Shown: positions 26,117 through 37,957 of the stretch, in pieces
How positions within the stretch are numbered: the first letter of the stretch is position 1
Layout: each line of letters begins with the position of its first letter
From: Lineus longissimus
Lineage: Eukaryota; Nemertea; Pilidiophora; Heteronemertea; Lineidae
Assembly: GCF_910592395.1 (NCBI RefSeq)
Contig: NC_088324.1
Span: 9,822,953-9,886,952 of the forward strand
Length of the DNA: 64,000 bases
Reading direction: 5' to 3'
Translations under genes and position numbers: made by a program
Notes under the pieces: model-generated
The model's database searches: none
Told to the model about the DNA's origin: nothing
Seen by the model: only the letters and a program-made list of their open reading frames with translations

Positions 26117-27967
26117 GTGCCAACAAATAACAGCTCAAAGTCCGATTGATATGGCCCACCGATTTTCTTAGTTCTGGGGAAGGGCCGGATGGAGTACAAG
26201 AAGTCCGGTGGCGCCTGAACTTTCTACGAGTGCTCTCCCTGGCGTTGGACTCGATATATAAAGCAACTCCGAGGGGGAGATTTTTAACCTGTTGAATAGA
26301 ACACTGAAGCGACTTCTGAGCCGTTCATTGTATATCAGATGAAACACAAGATTATAAAAGAGTAAGACGCCCGCAATTTGCAGCCGCCAGTTATAACTAC
26401 TAAAAGGGTACAAAATCTCTAGTCTGAGGGGGCATTGGTGATCAGTCACTGTTACCTCCAGTGGTCTACTATGAAACCAATTGATGACCGCAGATACAGA
26501 TATATTTTTATTGCTCATCGCAGCGAAAATGATCGCAAGTCGCTGCGACTAAAATCAAAATAACGCTATTTTAATTTTTACTCTTGATCCTTGGTTTAAT
26601 ACAGACAACATTCAAGTTACAGTATTTTTCGCTTCAACAGCGACAAGAATATCTCTATCCAGGTTGATATACAAGTGATTAGCAGTGCATGAGCGGTCAT
26701 ACACTGCTGATGTGATGTTCTGTCATAATGCTAACAAACCATGTCATCAAAGTTGGTTGGTCGACAGAACTTTGCTGTTTGGCGCATTGAATCATGGGCT
26801 TGCTCTCATTCAAATACAATAACCGATGTGCATTGCGCAGTGGATATTTTCATCAGAATGGATGTAGATTTTTACCAAAAGACATTTGCTCTGCTCTAGA
26901 CTTCACGAGTTTCATTCCAGAGCCAAACTGCACACTGCTCGCTTGGTATTTGCTTCGACATCATACAGTACACTCCTAAAAATAAGGGTTTGAGGCGTTT
27001 AAAACACCTTTTAGAGATTTCAAGCCACACAAATATGCGTACCTTCTACATGTTATTAAGGAAAATGAAGCCCCTGAAGGTTTTGACCTTGAAAAACGTG
27101 TTTTTTCACTTCTCAGAAAAACGCCAAGAAGATGTATATTTGGTTCAGAAGCCTAGTATGTTTAAGAGTGTATGACTTTGTTCTCTTGTAGCTGTTGTCT
27201 TGAGCGTCTGTAGTTGAGGATCTGATTTTGCTTTCATTTAAATATCACCGTCTGAAACATAAACAGAATGGATTGACTCAACCTTAAACAGAATCTAAGT
27301 AGAACTTTCATTAGATGATATTTTGATTGACTGAACCATGAACAGAATTTAAGTACAACTTTCATCTGATAAATGGATTGACAGACCACAATGTAAATGG
27401 AATTCCATCCCCTCCTAGACTGCTCAGACCTCAAGCCAAGTTTGAGTGTGTTACTTTTGAAACCTGCTTCATATACAAGTCAGTCGGTGAAAACATAACA
27501 CTCTCAATTTGGTGTTTGTCTTTGTCCCGTCAATTTTACTTTGGTATACAATGTACTTGGAATATTTAAGAAAAAGCAGAGAAAACGGAGACGACATTCT
27601 GGCGTCATGCACTTACATTCCTTCGCAGTCGTCTTTCCTCGCCACTTGTGGTTGTTTCTCGATGATGACTTACCACCTTTTCTTCCCCACTTTGGTTTCG
27701 CTGAAAAGACGATCGCGCACAAATATTGGGCAAAATTTCATGGCGGTGTCCTTAGCCAAAAATCCCTGTCACAGATGCAATTCTTAGTAAAGATCCTACT
27801 AATTTGGTCTACACATGTACGCGATTTTACAATAATACATTCTTTACGATATTCTTATTGCATGTAGATTTTCATGCTCATGCTCTTGCAATGCTTTTTT
27901 TTATCAAGCAAAATCCCACACAAATTGGGGGGGAATGACGACTGTGATGAGGGCTGACTGAAACGAT
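26117..27967. other. Intergenic region between USP and cysteine-rich protein genes
   Basis: The convergent genes end on both sides. No supported exon. It contains an imperfect tandem repeat of about 66 bp (27269-27400) and a stretch near 26190-26290 with TATATAAAG followed by T5, for which no gene could be defined. Confidence 0.5.
27269..27400. repeat. Imperfect tandem repeat, about 2 x 66 bp
   Basis: GATTGACTCAACCTTAAACA ... AGAACTTTCATTAGATGATA is followed directly by GATTGACTGAACCATGAACA ... ACAACTTTCATCTGATAAAT. Minisatellite-like, non-coding. Confidence 0.65.
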
Positions 27968-29087
27968 CTTAACAGCGAACGACTAAGAAGTCAGAGGGGA
28001 GGGGAAGGGAGGGGAGGGGAGGGGAGAGGAGAGGAGAGGAGAGGAGAAGAGAAGAGAAGAGAAGAGAAGAGAAGAGAAGAGAAGAGAAGAGAAGAGAGGA
28101 GAAGAGAAGAGAAGAGAAAGAGAAAGAGACGGAGACGGAGAAGCAAAATCGCAGCAGCAGCAGCGGAAGCAGGTGAAGAAGAAGAAGTGTATACTTACCG
28201 GCTTTGCGGAAACAATCGGCACATTCGGTCAAGTCAGTTGGCTTTTTGAATGCCCCCTTCTTCTGACAGTGGAGGACAGAAAGGAAACATTGGTTGGAGG
28301 CCGCCCCGGTGTAGAAGGCGGAACACATATAAACCTTGGCTTTTCTAGTCATGTCTTCCTTTTCACAGCGCTTGGCACATGTGCTGTTGTCCATGACAGT
28401 GTCGCTTGGGTCCACTTTAACCTCGTAGATCTTTGCTGCAAGGAAGAAGTACATGCAGCTGTTAAAAAGCGTCAACAATATAAGTAGCAATCTGAAAACC
28501 ACCCTTGATAAAAGTGGCGGTGAATGATGGTTGGGCAAAATGACGGGTCATCGAAAACACTTACGGGTCCACCTGTGCTTCCTGGTGTGGTGGCTTTTGG
28601 CTTCTTCGATTGCTGAAAATAAAACAAAGAAAAACTGGAACGTTCTGTAATCGGCCATAATTTGAAGTACATGTAATAAATGAGTTGCGAATAGTCTATG
28701 ACGATCAAGCCTTGAAAGGTATTTTATCGAGAGGTATCGATGGTATTTTGGTGATGGCCGCAACATGTCACGTAACAAAACATATAAAAAGTATGCTATA
28801 CTTCGTGAAAAATCTAAATAATACTTGATGCAAGGAGCAATTTTGGAAAACAACTCAAGTAGCCTTAATAATCTTCCGTACCTTCAAGAACAAAGTTAGG
28901 GGAAAAATTACATCACACCTTCGAAATTTTAGGCCTACCGGGGTACGTCTTTTCGAAGTGGACGGTCGTGCTCTTCCGCGATTAGTAATAACATGAACTC
29001 TTTGAAAATATTTTTTAAATGGGGAATTTACTCACCAAGCATCGCGAACACCACCACCAGTACAATAATAACGGTTGATTTCATCAT
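27968..29087 (-). CDS. Small secreted cysteine-rich protein, possibly Kazal-like, 116 aa
   Basis: Four exons: 29087-29036, 28612-28565, 28435-28199 and 27981-27968, totalling 351 nt with matching phases. The first exon is a signal peptide (MMKSTVIIVLVVVFAML). The mature chain starts with a short basic/His-rich linker, then eight cysteines: CAKRC, VYMCSAFY, SNQCFLSVLHCQKKG, ECADC and a terminal C. The spacing C-x(11)-C-x(6)-C and the NxCxL pattern resemble atypical Kazal protease-inhibitor domains, but the C2-C3 gap is longer than usual, so the assignment is tentative; it may be an uncharacterised lineage-specific protein. The last exon is only 14 nt (ending VVRC-stop) and its 3' splice site directly abuts a long pyrimidine microsatellite. 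A TATA-like box lies about 90 bp upstream of the ATG. Confidence 0.75.
27996..28187. repeat. Purine-rich microsatellite (GGGGA/GAGGA/GAGAA)n
   Basis: Nearly 150 bases of pure purine on the plus strand grade from GGGGA to GAGGA to AAGAG pentamers, ending in GGA, GCA and GAA triplets. On the transcribed (minus) strand this is an unusually long polypyrimidine tract filling the last intron of the small secreted protein gene. Confidence 0.95.
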
Positions 29088-29174
29088 GGTTAGCTTGCCC
29101 AAATATGCTTGGTCTCACTCAACAGTTTGGACTAGATCCGCGATTGTAATGAAACTACTGGTCTGTCGCAGCAC

Positions 29175-29181
29175 ATTTATA
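29175..29181 (-). promoter_or_regulatory. Candidate TATA box of the small secreted protein gene
   Basis: TATAAAT on the minus strand, about 90 nt upstream of the start codon at 29087. Position and sequence fit a TATA element, but the transcription start is unknown. Confidence 0.45.
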
Positions 29182-29949
29182 CGAATTTTGAGCACGCCCG
29201 TTCCATGCAGAATTTGGCGGATTCACAAGTGTGAAACGAATTGGTGACACACTGGAAATATTGGCTTGGCTTGATGGCTATCTTAGGATGGCTTAGCCTT
29301 TACCAAAACTGGACGTACATGTAGGCACTTACCGAAGTCACTTTCGGTAGTTTGCGAAAGAGCTAAACATCAATTAGAATTATCATGGACCCGAAGCAAA
29401 ATCTGGACGAGTTGCAGAATTTAAAGGCAATTTCCCCTCAAAAAAGACCAAACTTAAGTAAATTTATTGTACAATGCATCATTTAACAAAACGATATTCA
29501 CTAAAGTATAATACATCGACCTAAATGACTAGCCATATCGAAAGCGATAAACACAGATTTCGGACTGCATCTCTGGATGTGTTCTCTCGAAGTGTACCCG
29601 AGGTGCCTGTTATAGAGAAATGATTCGCTTTCGGCTGTGCACTGATGGTAATGGACATAGTCAGTAGAAGATCCAGGCCCATACTCGATACAAGCATTCC
29701 CGAATGCTGCTCCGGCGGCTTCTGTCTTGCTCGGGAGGATATATTTGACCCGTCAGCTTTAAATAATATATTATAGCCTAAAGTAGCCTATCATAGATCA
29801 TTTACCGACCAAACATAACGTATTTATTACAATGTGCTAGTGCATTAAGCTGTATCCTAAAAAAGACTTGATCCGGAGCAAAGCATTTTTGTCTGACGTC
29901 ATTCGAGATGCCACCAGCATTTGCCAAGTCAAAAGATAGAGGACTTATG

Positions 29950-30334
29950 CACAGGGTGTATCAATATAAACGAAACACTAATCAAACTTGTTGATTCCAA
30001 GAGTATAAAGCAATGGATATGATAATCACGTTAATTAAAGACAATGGTCAGACATCTTTGCCGGTAAAGAAAGCTTGCAGTCTCTAGTTTAAGATGATTT
30101 TCAAATCGGTTGTATCTATAGTTTTGGATACATGTAATGACAAAACATACCTGCCGAGCTTGTACATTTTTGGTAATAGCCGTTAAATGAGGGTTTCATT
30201 TTTAATGATACGCAACTTTCGATTACAGAATCTATTTGTATTACTATACACGTGTTGGATTGTGGTAGCTCAAAACAGCCAGACGTTTAAAGTATTCTCG
30301 TCTCGGTTTCGCTCATTCTAAAACACCCTGTATA
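29950..30334. mobile_element. Non-autonomous Tc1/mariner-like element, about 385 bp
   Basis: The left end CACAGGGTGTATCAATATAA...CGAAAC and the right end (reverse complement TATACAGGGTGTTTTAGAAT...GCGAAAC) share ACAGGGTGT and CGAAAC at the same spacing. There is no transposase frame inside. The left-terminal TA is degraded. Confidence 0.45.
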
Positions 30335-30772
30335 AAGATTTGAATAAAATGACAGATTTCTTTCACACAATTGTAATCTATAAGATAACAAACATGGGAA
30401 GAACAAAAATGATAAATGAAGATTACAGATTTAATACGTGGTCATATGATGATCGACCCATGCGCCCACTGGTGCCCAGGAGTCTATAACAGTTAGATGT
30501 ACTACAGCGAAAGAAACAAATCGAGGGGATGTGAATCTCGTACAGCAGTTATTCCGGAGTTGATGATACATGTATGTTAGGTAATTTGGTGCAGTAGCAC
30601 AGTACAAGCCTATGTATGTGTGCATTACTGTGCACTGACAGCTGTTTTCTACTATATAAGGGTAGGGTACCACTTTAACATTCTGTCTTTACCGGATGGA
30701 CCTCAAAATCAACCAGGTTAACTGGACGAAGCGGAGTCTTCCCTATTAGGTATCGGAGAAGGTTGATTGAAT

Positions 30773-33700
30773 TTAAATCCGTTCATTTGGTGAGTCGAGG
30801 TACGTAGCCAGGCGATAGAGGGGGTAAAACTCAGGTTCTTTTAGCACTTCCACCACACGGGCAGGAAAGTTGGTCATGATGAGGTCGACGTCGTATCTGA
30901 AAATAAAGATGACGATTTCATTCATAGTGAATTATTTTTTCAAGCATTTTCAAATACCCTGTTTAGTGTATATATCGATGTTATGACCACACAGTTAGTT
31001 AGCTAACATGTACCGCTTTGTGTTTGAATTCTGCTCAGTGTCCTCCTTCAGCGCTCTCAATCTTCAATCGACCATCACATGAGCAAGTATACGCAGCACT
31101 ACGGATGTAGAGCACCCAAGTTATTCGCCAAATTGGCCTGATGTTTCCATCTTCGTCATGCTATGTGCCTACAGCTGGGGATTGTAATGGTGACAGTCAG
31201 GGGGTGTTCACAAGCCGACATGCACACGACTCCGAGGTGCTGTATCAGAGTGTAAGGTGGACTCTACGTAAACACGGCTTTATAATCGGTGATCTTGAAC
31301 TTTTTCTTTACCTCAAGCCTTCGCGTATTCTTCTCTTGCTGTCAAGTACCCACTCCGTAGCCTTCTTCACTGCAACTGTGTTAGCATTCTCCCTGTATCC
31401 GACCATCCTCCGCGCTTTCGACTCCGAGACGTCATGAGCCTCGCAATCATTGTTACCGTCTGACAACCAGACTGCAGGAGTCGAATCTTTGTACTCTCGT
31501 AGGTATTCCTCCAAGAAATCAACTGTTACTATTGCAACTGGAATACAAAAGGTGTTTAAGAAAAGTTCAAACAGCACAAAGAATAGAAAAGATTGGCATA
31601 TATATTTCAAGATATAATATTGTATACGCATAAATAATAATGTTGGACCATTTTCTAGGTTGACATGTATCGCCTGTTACACTCTCATACATTCAGTTCA
31701 TACTCAAACAAGAAGGAAATCCTACTCCGCACTTACTTATATGATTTTTGATGATGTCTTCTCTGTTTCGCTTCCTAAGCTGGTCCACAAGTGCCTTCAT
31801 AAAATACGTGCGTTTCATGAAGTACAGTTCTAACCCAAACACTGCTCTTGAACCTTTAAAGAAGCCACATTAGTTTGTTAAAAATCTCAAAGAGTTTTGT
31901 TTCCCGAAAAAACCCTAAAGGATATCGAAAAACCTTTACTTTTAAGAGTCCATAAGAATGACAATGTCATGTGGGGTTATAGGATAGGCCTACGGAAGTC
32001 CGATATAACAGGTAAACTCCTGCAGTCTGGTTGTCAGACGGTAACAATGATTGCGAGGCTCATGACGTCTCGGAGTCGAAAGCGCGGAGGATGGTCGGAT
32101 ACAGGGAGAATGCTAACACAGTTGCAGTGAAGAAGGCTACGGAGTGGGTACTGTAAACTTGGTTGTATCACGACTATTAAGCATTCGTCTTTAGAAGCAA
32201 TCAAACGAAATACGACCAGACAACTGATCTCTATCGTGAAATCAAACAGCTCAAAGTCCTTACCTTTGTCGTCTTTATTGAATACATCATCAACAAGAAT
32301 ATCTGCTAGACCTATCCCACCATTTCTGAGATAGTTCTGCTTCGTTGACAGTATCTTCAGATCCAGCCAAACAAAGCCTGTGAAACTCGGATGGTAGTAT
32401 ATAGATCCTGAAATCAGACGATGGTCATTTTGGATTTTGGCGGCCATTTTGGATTTTGGCGACCATTTTGTACTTTAGGCATCTAATTCACTAATCGGCC
32501 TACAGGGGGCCAAAAACGCGTGCTCAGCTGTCATGGAGAGGCCATCAAAAGCTTTGAGTACGACCGCACAATATAATCGTTTATTCCCCGAACTACGGGA
32601 AGTGGAATTTTAAATCCTTCTCACACTATGTAGGTAGGGTTTTCAGAAAGCAAGAAATATACAATACCAACCTGGAGTACTTATGTTTCTGAAGTATTGT
32701 AGGAAGGTCGGGACACTGTTTTCTCTCTGTTCACACTCATAAGGTGACTTGCACCAGCACTGTTTATCGATGCCACAGTTACAGTTAGTCCCGTGGAAGA
32801 AATGAGAGGGCTTGCCGGACTGAAGTGAAACATGCGCGAGTGCTTAGGTTAGTTTTATTCAAGATATTAACCTGCTCTACTTCCTTTCAGAATCACATTC
32901 GAATCAGAATCAGAATCAGTCGGCAGAAGCCAGAACAAAATTACTATATATATTTTGCATCCGGTTACGCATGCGCATCGATAAGTAACCACGGTAACCA
33001 AACCCGTAGTATATTATTGTTCCCGCGCAAATAGCATACAGCATGTAGGTTTCAGCATCAGCAGCCATTTCAGTAAAACATGTACATGTACATATCGCGT
33101 CGGCAGGTAACCACTTTTTGTCACAAAAAACACATGAAAACACGTTTATTCCGAGACGTCTGGGGAACACTATAGACCCCGCCCCTCCGCTTAATAAAAC
33201 CCTGTAATGCATTATCATACATACATTTTTGAATCGCAGGTCAACCTCGATCCCATTGGCACCATTCTTCAGAGCCTTCTCCACGTGTTCTCTGCTGTTG
33301 GACAAGTGCTTCAGGATGAATAACGGTCTAACCTGAAGTCAGGACAGGAATGATGAAGTAGCCTAATACCTTTAGGCCTCACGGGTGGCGCTGATTGGCC
33401 AAATATATATGCCACAACTCATTACACTTGAGACCAATTAGCGCCACCACGTAACAGACTAATGATTAAGAGATGCTCAGGGTAGTCCATCGAAATACTA
33501 GTCGGCTGCGATCCACCTCTTGTAGTGGGGCGGACCAAGTCATGAATTCCTAAAGTGTAGATAACAGTGCATCCGAAACCGCTTGGTACAGCCAGTTGAG
33601 AAGAGACTTTGTTTGAACTGCGAGTGTAACAATGTAGAAGATGAAAAGCATCTGCTGCTGGAATGTTCTTTGTTTCTTCAGGTAGAAAGTGTACCTTCAG

Positions 33701-34018
33701 GAAATCAATAGTTTCACCAACCTACTTGCACAATGTTCATTATACATACTCTCCGTGTTCTTTAAAAAAAAGGACATGTATGTGAAATAGCCATCAATGT
33801 CAGAAATATCTGCACTTAAGGTCCCCACTTTTTACAATAATTCGTGGCTTGGATGAGCCCTTTAGCCAGAGGCCAATGTGGTCGGCCCAGCTATGTGGCC
33901 AATAATGGTTTAAATTTACGACAATGTATGGTGTATTTCAAAGACTTACCTTCCTTGCCGAGGCATTATACGCGAGCAACGCAACGAAAAATACGGCAAA
34001 GCGGGGCTGGAAAACCAT
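30773..34018 (-). CDS. Secreted sphingomyelinase D / phospholipase D-like (GDPD-fold) protein, 307 aa
   Basis: Seven exons: 34018-33950, 33332-33225, 32819-32672, 32407-32264, 31841-31737, 31537-31312, 30896-30773 (stop TAA at 30773-30775). The sum is 924 nt with all phases consistent, matching the roughly 300-aa size of the family. The first exon is a signal peptide. The GDPD-like TIM-barrel landmarks are present: GANGIEVDLRF (the metal-binding Glu-x-Asp pair), a histidine followed by cysteines in FFHGTNCNC, WLDLK, VWLSDGNNDC, and an ATYLDSP segment near the C terminus like the tail motif of this family. Homologues occur as venom enzymes in some arachnids and also as non-venom proteins in many marine invertebrates and microbes, so toxicity should not be assumed. 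The key active-site residues appear intact. An inverted copy of part of exon 6 lies in the intron between exons 4 and 5. Confidence 0.82.
32017..32152 (+). pseudogene. Inverted copy of an exon fragment of the SMaseD-like gene, 136 bp
   Basis: Plus-strand 32017-32152 reads base for base like the minus strand of 31480-31345, which is internal to exon 6 (31537-31312) of the surrounding gene. I see no mismatch across 136 bp. The copy lies antisense in the intron between 31841 and 32264, has no splice sites of its own for that gene, and ends within the coding frame, so it is non-functional as an exon. Confidence 0.9.
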
Positions 34019-35772
34019 ATTGTAGAGTATCGGACGTCCCTCTGACCTTCACTGGGCCGACAGAATACGAAGTTATCCAGACTCCTGCGCAGTCCCGGAA
34101 CAAGATTTATGGATTACGTCGTTAAATCACTACCAGCACAGACCACCATTTCGTTCACCATTTGGAGCAGATCATAGGCGCATGAAAATACCAGAATCCT
34201 AGTAATCGATCTATACGCTATCCGAATTGATCGGTACACACAACAGATTATCAACATAGTACTGGTGCCTGTTTATTTTTTTGTAGGTTAAGTGTCAGTA
34301 AGTCTGGAGTCCGATCGCTCGCAAAAATTGGTTGATTCTGGTATATTCTCGCCTGTGATGACACAATTCCATATTGGCAGGGAGAATCCTTTGATCTGCT
34401 TGGAGAATGAGCATAACGACGCGATGAACATGCGTAATAGTGCTTGATATGTGACAATACGTTGCGAAAACAGATTACTGTATTGTTAAGTGATACTACA
34501 TGTACTTGGTAACATCGACGGTCATCCAAGCAAACTGATTGGCATCATGTAACTTGCGTGAATTATAGGCGACGGCCATTCATCATCTGATTCATCCCTA
34601 GTAACGAATGATGAAAAAATTACACTGACAACTGGTTTGTGTAACAAGAGTGATATTTTTGTTTTTCACTATTATTTTAACGCCCGCAGCGTGACGTCAC
34701 GTTTCTGGTCCACGGCTCCCAAAGACAAGGCCTGTAAAATTGAGATCGCTGCATGGAGGGCTGACTTGGGTCGAGCAGAGTCTTCCACTTCTCAATCGCG
34801 GGGCGGGCGAGGACGAGAATCAATTTTTCAATGTTATCTGGCCTAACAAGACTGCAGATGGCAAACCATCAGCATAACCATTATGCTTACGTAACGCATC
34901 GAGTCAACATGCTTCCATGGTTACTGTGATGTCATTGAGAGAGCTCCAGGGTGTTTTAAAATGTCTTTCGCACGCTTGACTTCCAATATGTTTAGTCCTG
35001 GCGTACCGCAAAACGTCAGAACGATAAAAATCAGCCCCGTCAACGTACACGAAGAGCCGATGATGAGTTGCCGGAGGTGATTACGATATCGAGAACGATA
35101 ACACGCATCCATGGTGACTACACGTACAGAGTTATTATGGTCTACGTTGAAAGGAAAGCGGCTATAAGGTGTTTCAAAATTGTATTTAACACTTTTGATT
35201 TCCAATATACCCGGTACGCCAAATGACAAAAATAGCGTCAGCGCAGCCAATACGTATGATTACATAACATTTGACTCATGGTCTACACTCCAATTAAACG
35301 TACCTGGTCAAGATGATGCTTTAGCGAATCTTTTTTGTTCAACGTTCTCCATCAGATAGTCCTATTCTGCATGCATGCAATTCGGCGCACGTCGCTGCAA
35401 TACAGATTGCTTTATCTGCGGCGGGATTCAAGAAAAACTCTAAACGAAAAGACGTTTTCTGTATATATATATATTTATTTCTCATTGTAATACATGGTAT
35501 GACAGTATCTGCTTGTCGAATTTTGTGAATGATCACTAGATGTTTCAATCAAAATACATGTATACGACGCGTCCTGCGAAATATTCCGTAAGACTTATAT
35601 TTGAATTAACTACGTGTTAAGTGGTAATTGTAAATGAAATACTATTATAAAATCGACCTCGCCTTAGTCGGGTTTATAATTGAGTTAGGGTACGTCATAT
35701 TTTTCAAATTAAAAATATACTATATATTCTTGGACCTCTTGTCTGTCGTCATACATCCCGGATTTAAAATTA
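34019..35772. other. Intergenic region between the SMaseD-like gene and CAP gene 1
   Basis: No supported exon. Two directly oriented, similar segments (34948-35010 and 35168-35225) each begin with a GTGTTTYAAAAT-like end and continue into ACTTTTGATTTCCAATAT or a close variant, probably decayed transposon ends. A short (TA)n run is near 35461. Confidence 0.45.
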
Positions 35773-37957
35773 TCAGTAGGGTTTACGGCCCCTAAAATTA
35801 CCACTGAAACAGAAGATGAGATGCATGTACCTCAACATGCAGTTGATATTATCAAGAATAAATGCTTACAAGTAAGTAAGCGCAAGAATTAAAGGTGGTT
35901 TCGCACGACCTGCCTTTCAGCTTACTGTTTACATTTTCTAGGGCGGTGAAAATGAACTTTTTCTTTTCCTGTCCGCGCCGGCGCAGATACGGGTCCGCAA
36001 CAGGGTTCCATTCAGAGACGTATGACTTGATAATGTATCGATTGCTTTGATACTGGAAGGGTATTGTATTGCTCGTGCGAAATTTGCGAATATTTTGAAA
36101 AATAACACAGCTGTAGCACTGTCGCAATCGCATTTAGTGGAAACCTATCCTTAAACTGCATGCGACTCATTGGGTGACTTGCTCAAAGCATGCGATGTTT
36201 TGGGTGCAGTGATGCGGCGTGAAATTACAAAGCACTTTGCCGCATGTTGTATCGACGCGCAGAAAATAATAGAAACTTACGGCGGAGAATAGTTACAGAC
36301 GACTATCTGCATGCCTTTATTTGATTCGCAGTACGTGAACGCGCAGCCCACTTCCTTGGTAGTCGCCCACACCATCTGAAAAAATGAAAGAAAGAGTGTT
36401 AAAGTGCGGTCCTCTATATTGGTTTCTATTACTAGAGGATATGTACTACATCCTCCAATCGACATCATGATTGCACTACGCAGTCTGCAGACGAGATTTA
36501 TTGTCGAGGTTGATTATCCTGAGCTTTTTTTATTCCTTCGATATTGTTCTACTCGGTTGTTTAAAAATAAGTTTAGTCACTAAGTTGACGTCAACTTTAA
36601 CTTGGCTGCGCTTAATCTTACGAACGTAACTGAGAAGAAGAAAAAACTAAGTTAAAGTCATCATAAGACTGTTCAGGTTCTAGTTTGAAACTCCTACCTC
36701 GTATTGGCGGACTATATATATTGAACACAACTAGTGCTAGGATGAGTTAAAGGTTACGATGTCATAACTATTTTTGAGCAACCAGGCACAGATTACGAAT
36801 ATGTCCAGTTTTTCATGGATTTCTGTTTACCGTACCGCTGTGTAATGGCCACATGCCTTCCCTTTGGGTAAACATTTATTCGTTTCGTGGAAGTAACGTG
36901 ACTTCTCAGAGGCCCAGGCCTTTGCGGCGGTCCTTCCAATGGTGGCCATGTTGTAACGCCAAGCAGCGAAGATATTCTCTCCACTCTTCTTGGAACGCAA
37001 GTCAGTTCCATTACGATGTTTGAAAACGCAATTGTCGGCCCATTCCTGAGCGTATCCTTCCAGGGTTTCGCTCCAAACCTAAGAAGAGGGGGTATCACGT
37101 CATTTATACCTGCCATGTACTGTAAAATTCTGTGCCGTCCTTCGTGCTTGCCGTCGCGTCGACAGCAAAAACATACAATGTATACAGGTACACCCTGAAT
37201 GCGATTGCGGAAGTGCACGCGGCGAAGTTTTCTTCCATCGCACATGCGAAGGCGTCAATCGTTCAGAAAAAGAGCGATTTTGGCACTGCGACCTGCGACG
37301 TAGCCATGATTATATGACGATTGCAAATATAGGCCACCGATCGGTTAAATCGCGATCTAGCGTTATGTTGTCAAAAGCTCGCAGGATGGCAGCAACGAAA
37401 ATCGTTCTTGCGGAGCGTTCAGAGAATACATGAACGTCTATACACACAATGCGATTGCGACAATAATGCAAAAATCGCACCCGCTCTCAAATTCATACGA
37501 AGTTGCGTCAAATCGCATCCAATGCAAGAACGCGATTTTGACATCGAGCTTTGCCATTCACTGGCACGCCCACTGCACCAAATGCAGATATTGCATGCGT
37601 TGTGAACTTCATGCGAAATCCAGTCAAATCGCATAGATTGATTACCTACATGTAGCCTGCATACCCTATAAACGTACACACTGAACGCGATTTGACAAAT
37701 AATTGAGATGGTCTTCACCTGTTGCATAAAATGCCCTGACGATGAGAAAGTTGATATGCCCAGTGAAACTTTTTCGTATACATACACGTACTATGCGTTT
37801 TACTTACTAAATTTGACATGCCTGACTCCGTCTTCTGGCGCACTAGGTTGTGTTCAGTCAACATTTGTTGCTGAAAGGCCTCCTTGGCCGCAGTGTCCCA
37901 GTCGGCGCAGGCCATCCCGAAAACAAAGAGTAGGAACGCAAATGTCTTGAATATCAT
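35773..37957 (-). CDS. Secreted CAP-domain protein 1 (SCP/TAPS family), 172 aa
   Basis: Four coding exons: 37957-37808, 37078-36836, 36375-36281 and 35803-35773, totalling 519 nt with agreeing phases. A 3' splice site just upstream of the ATG (TTTGCAG) implies a 5' non-coding exon. Exon 1 holds a signal peptide (MIFKTFAFLLFVFGMACA) and the helix with LTEHNLVR. Exon 2 has YAQEWADNC, GENIFAAW and CGHYTA. Exon 3 has MVWATTKEVGCAFTYC and VVCNYSPP. Exon 4 is a 31-nt exon ending GNFRGRKPY. These are the CAP1 (GHYTxxVW) and CAP2 (CNYxPxGN) motifs with the conserved His/Glu cluster. CAP proteins are extracellular and bind lipids or act in immunity, reproduction or secretion; the specific role here is unknown. 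The protein stops right after the CAP domain, with no CRISP-type Cys-rich tail. Paralogue of the gene at 40649-43670. Confidence 0.9.
36551..36790. mobile_element. Old MITE of the CGGTTGTTC family, in CAP gene 1 intron region
   Basis: The left CGGTTGTTTAAAAATAAG and the right end CTATTTTTGAGCAACCAGGC are inverted repeats flanking a core with TAACTTGG and GTTAAAG words. The layout matches the element at 15583-15979. Left terminal bases are eroded. Confidence 0.5.

Larger units (their letters stand above)
29088..30772. other. Intergenic region upstream of the cysteine-rich protein gene
   Basis: No supported exon. It contains a candidate Tc1/mariner-type element (29950-30334) and otherwise AT-rich unique DNA. 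Confidence 0.5.

Noticed and set aside
26168-26518. 116-codon open frame on the minus strand just after the USP gene
   Set aside because: The composition resembles translation of non-coding DNA. The only tempting feature, TATATAAAG with T5 nearby on the plus strand, did not resolve into a known small RNA.
27541-27867. 108-codon open frame on the plus strand
   Set aside because: No recognisable domain, overlapping frames of similar length, and no plausible neighbours in phase.
27983-28222. Ser/Leu/Phe-rich open frames across the microsatellite
   Set aside because: They are translations of the pyrimidine repeat in the last intron of the small secreted protein gene.
34921-35250. 109-codon minus-strand open frame with two internal similar halves
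   Set aside because: The similarity comes from two directly repeated transposon-end-like segments, not from a protein repeat.
36793-37245. 150-codon minus-strand open frame at CAP gene 1
   Set aside because: It is a different frame of the real CAP exon 37078-36836.
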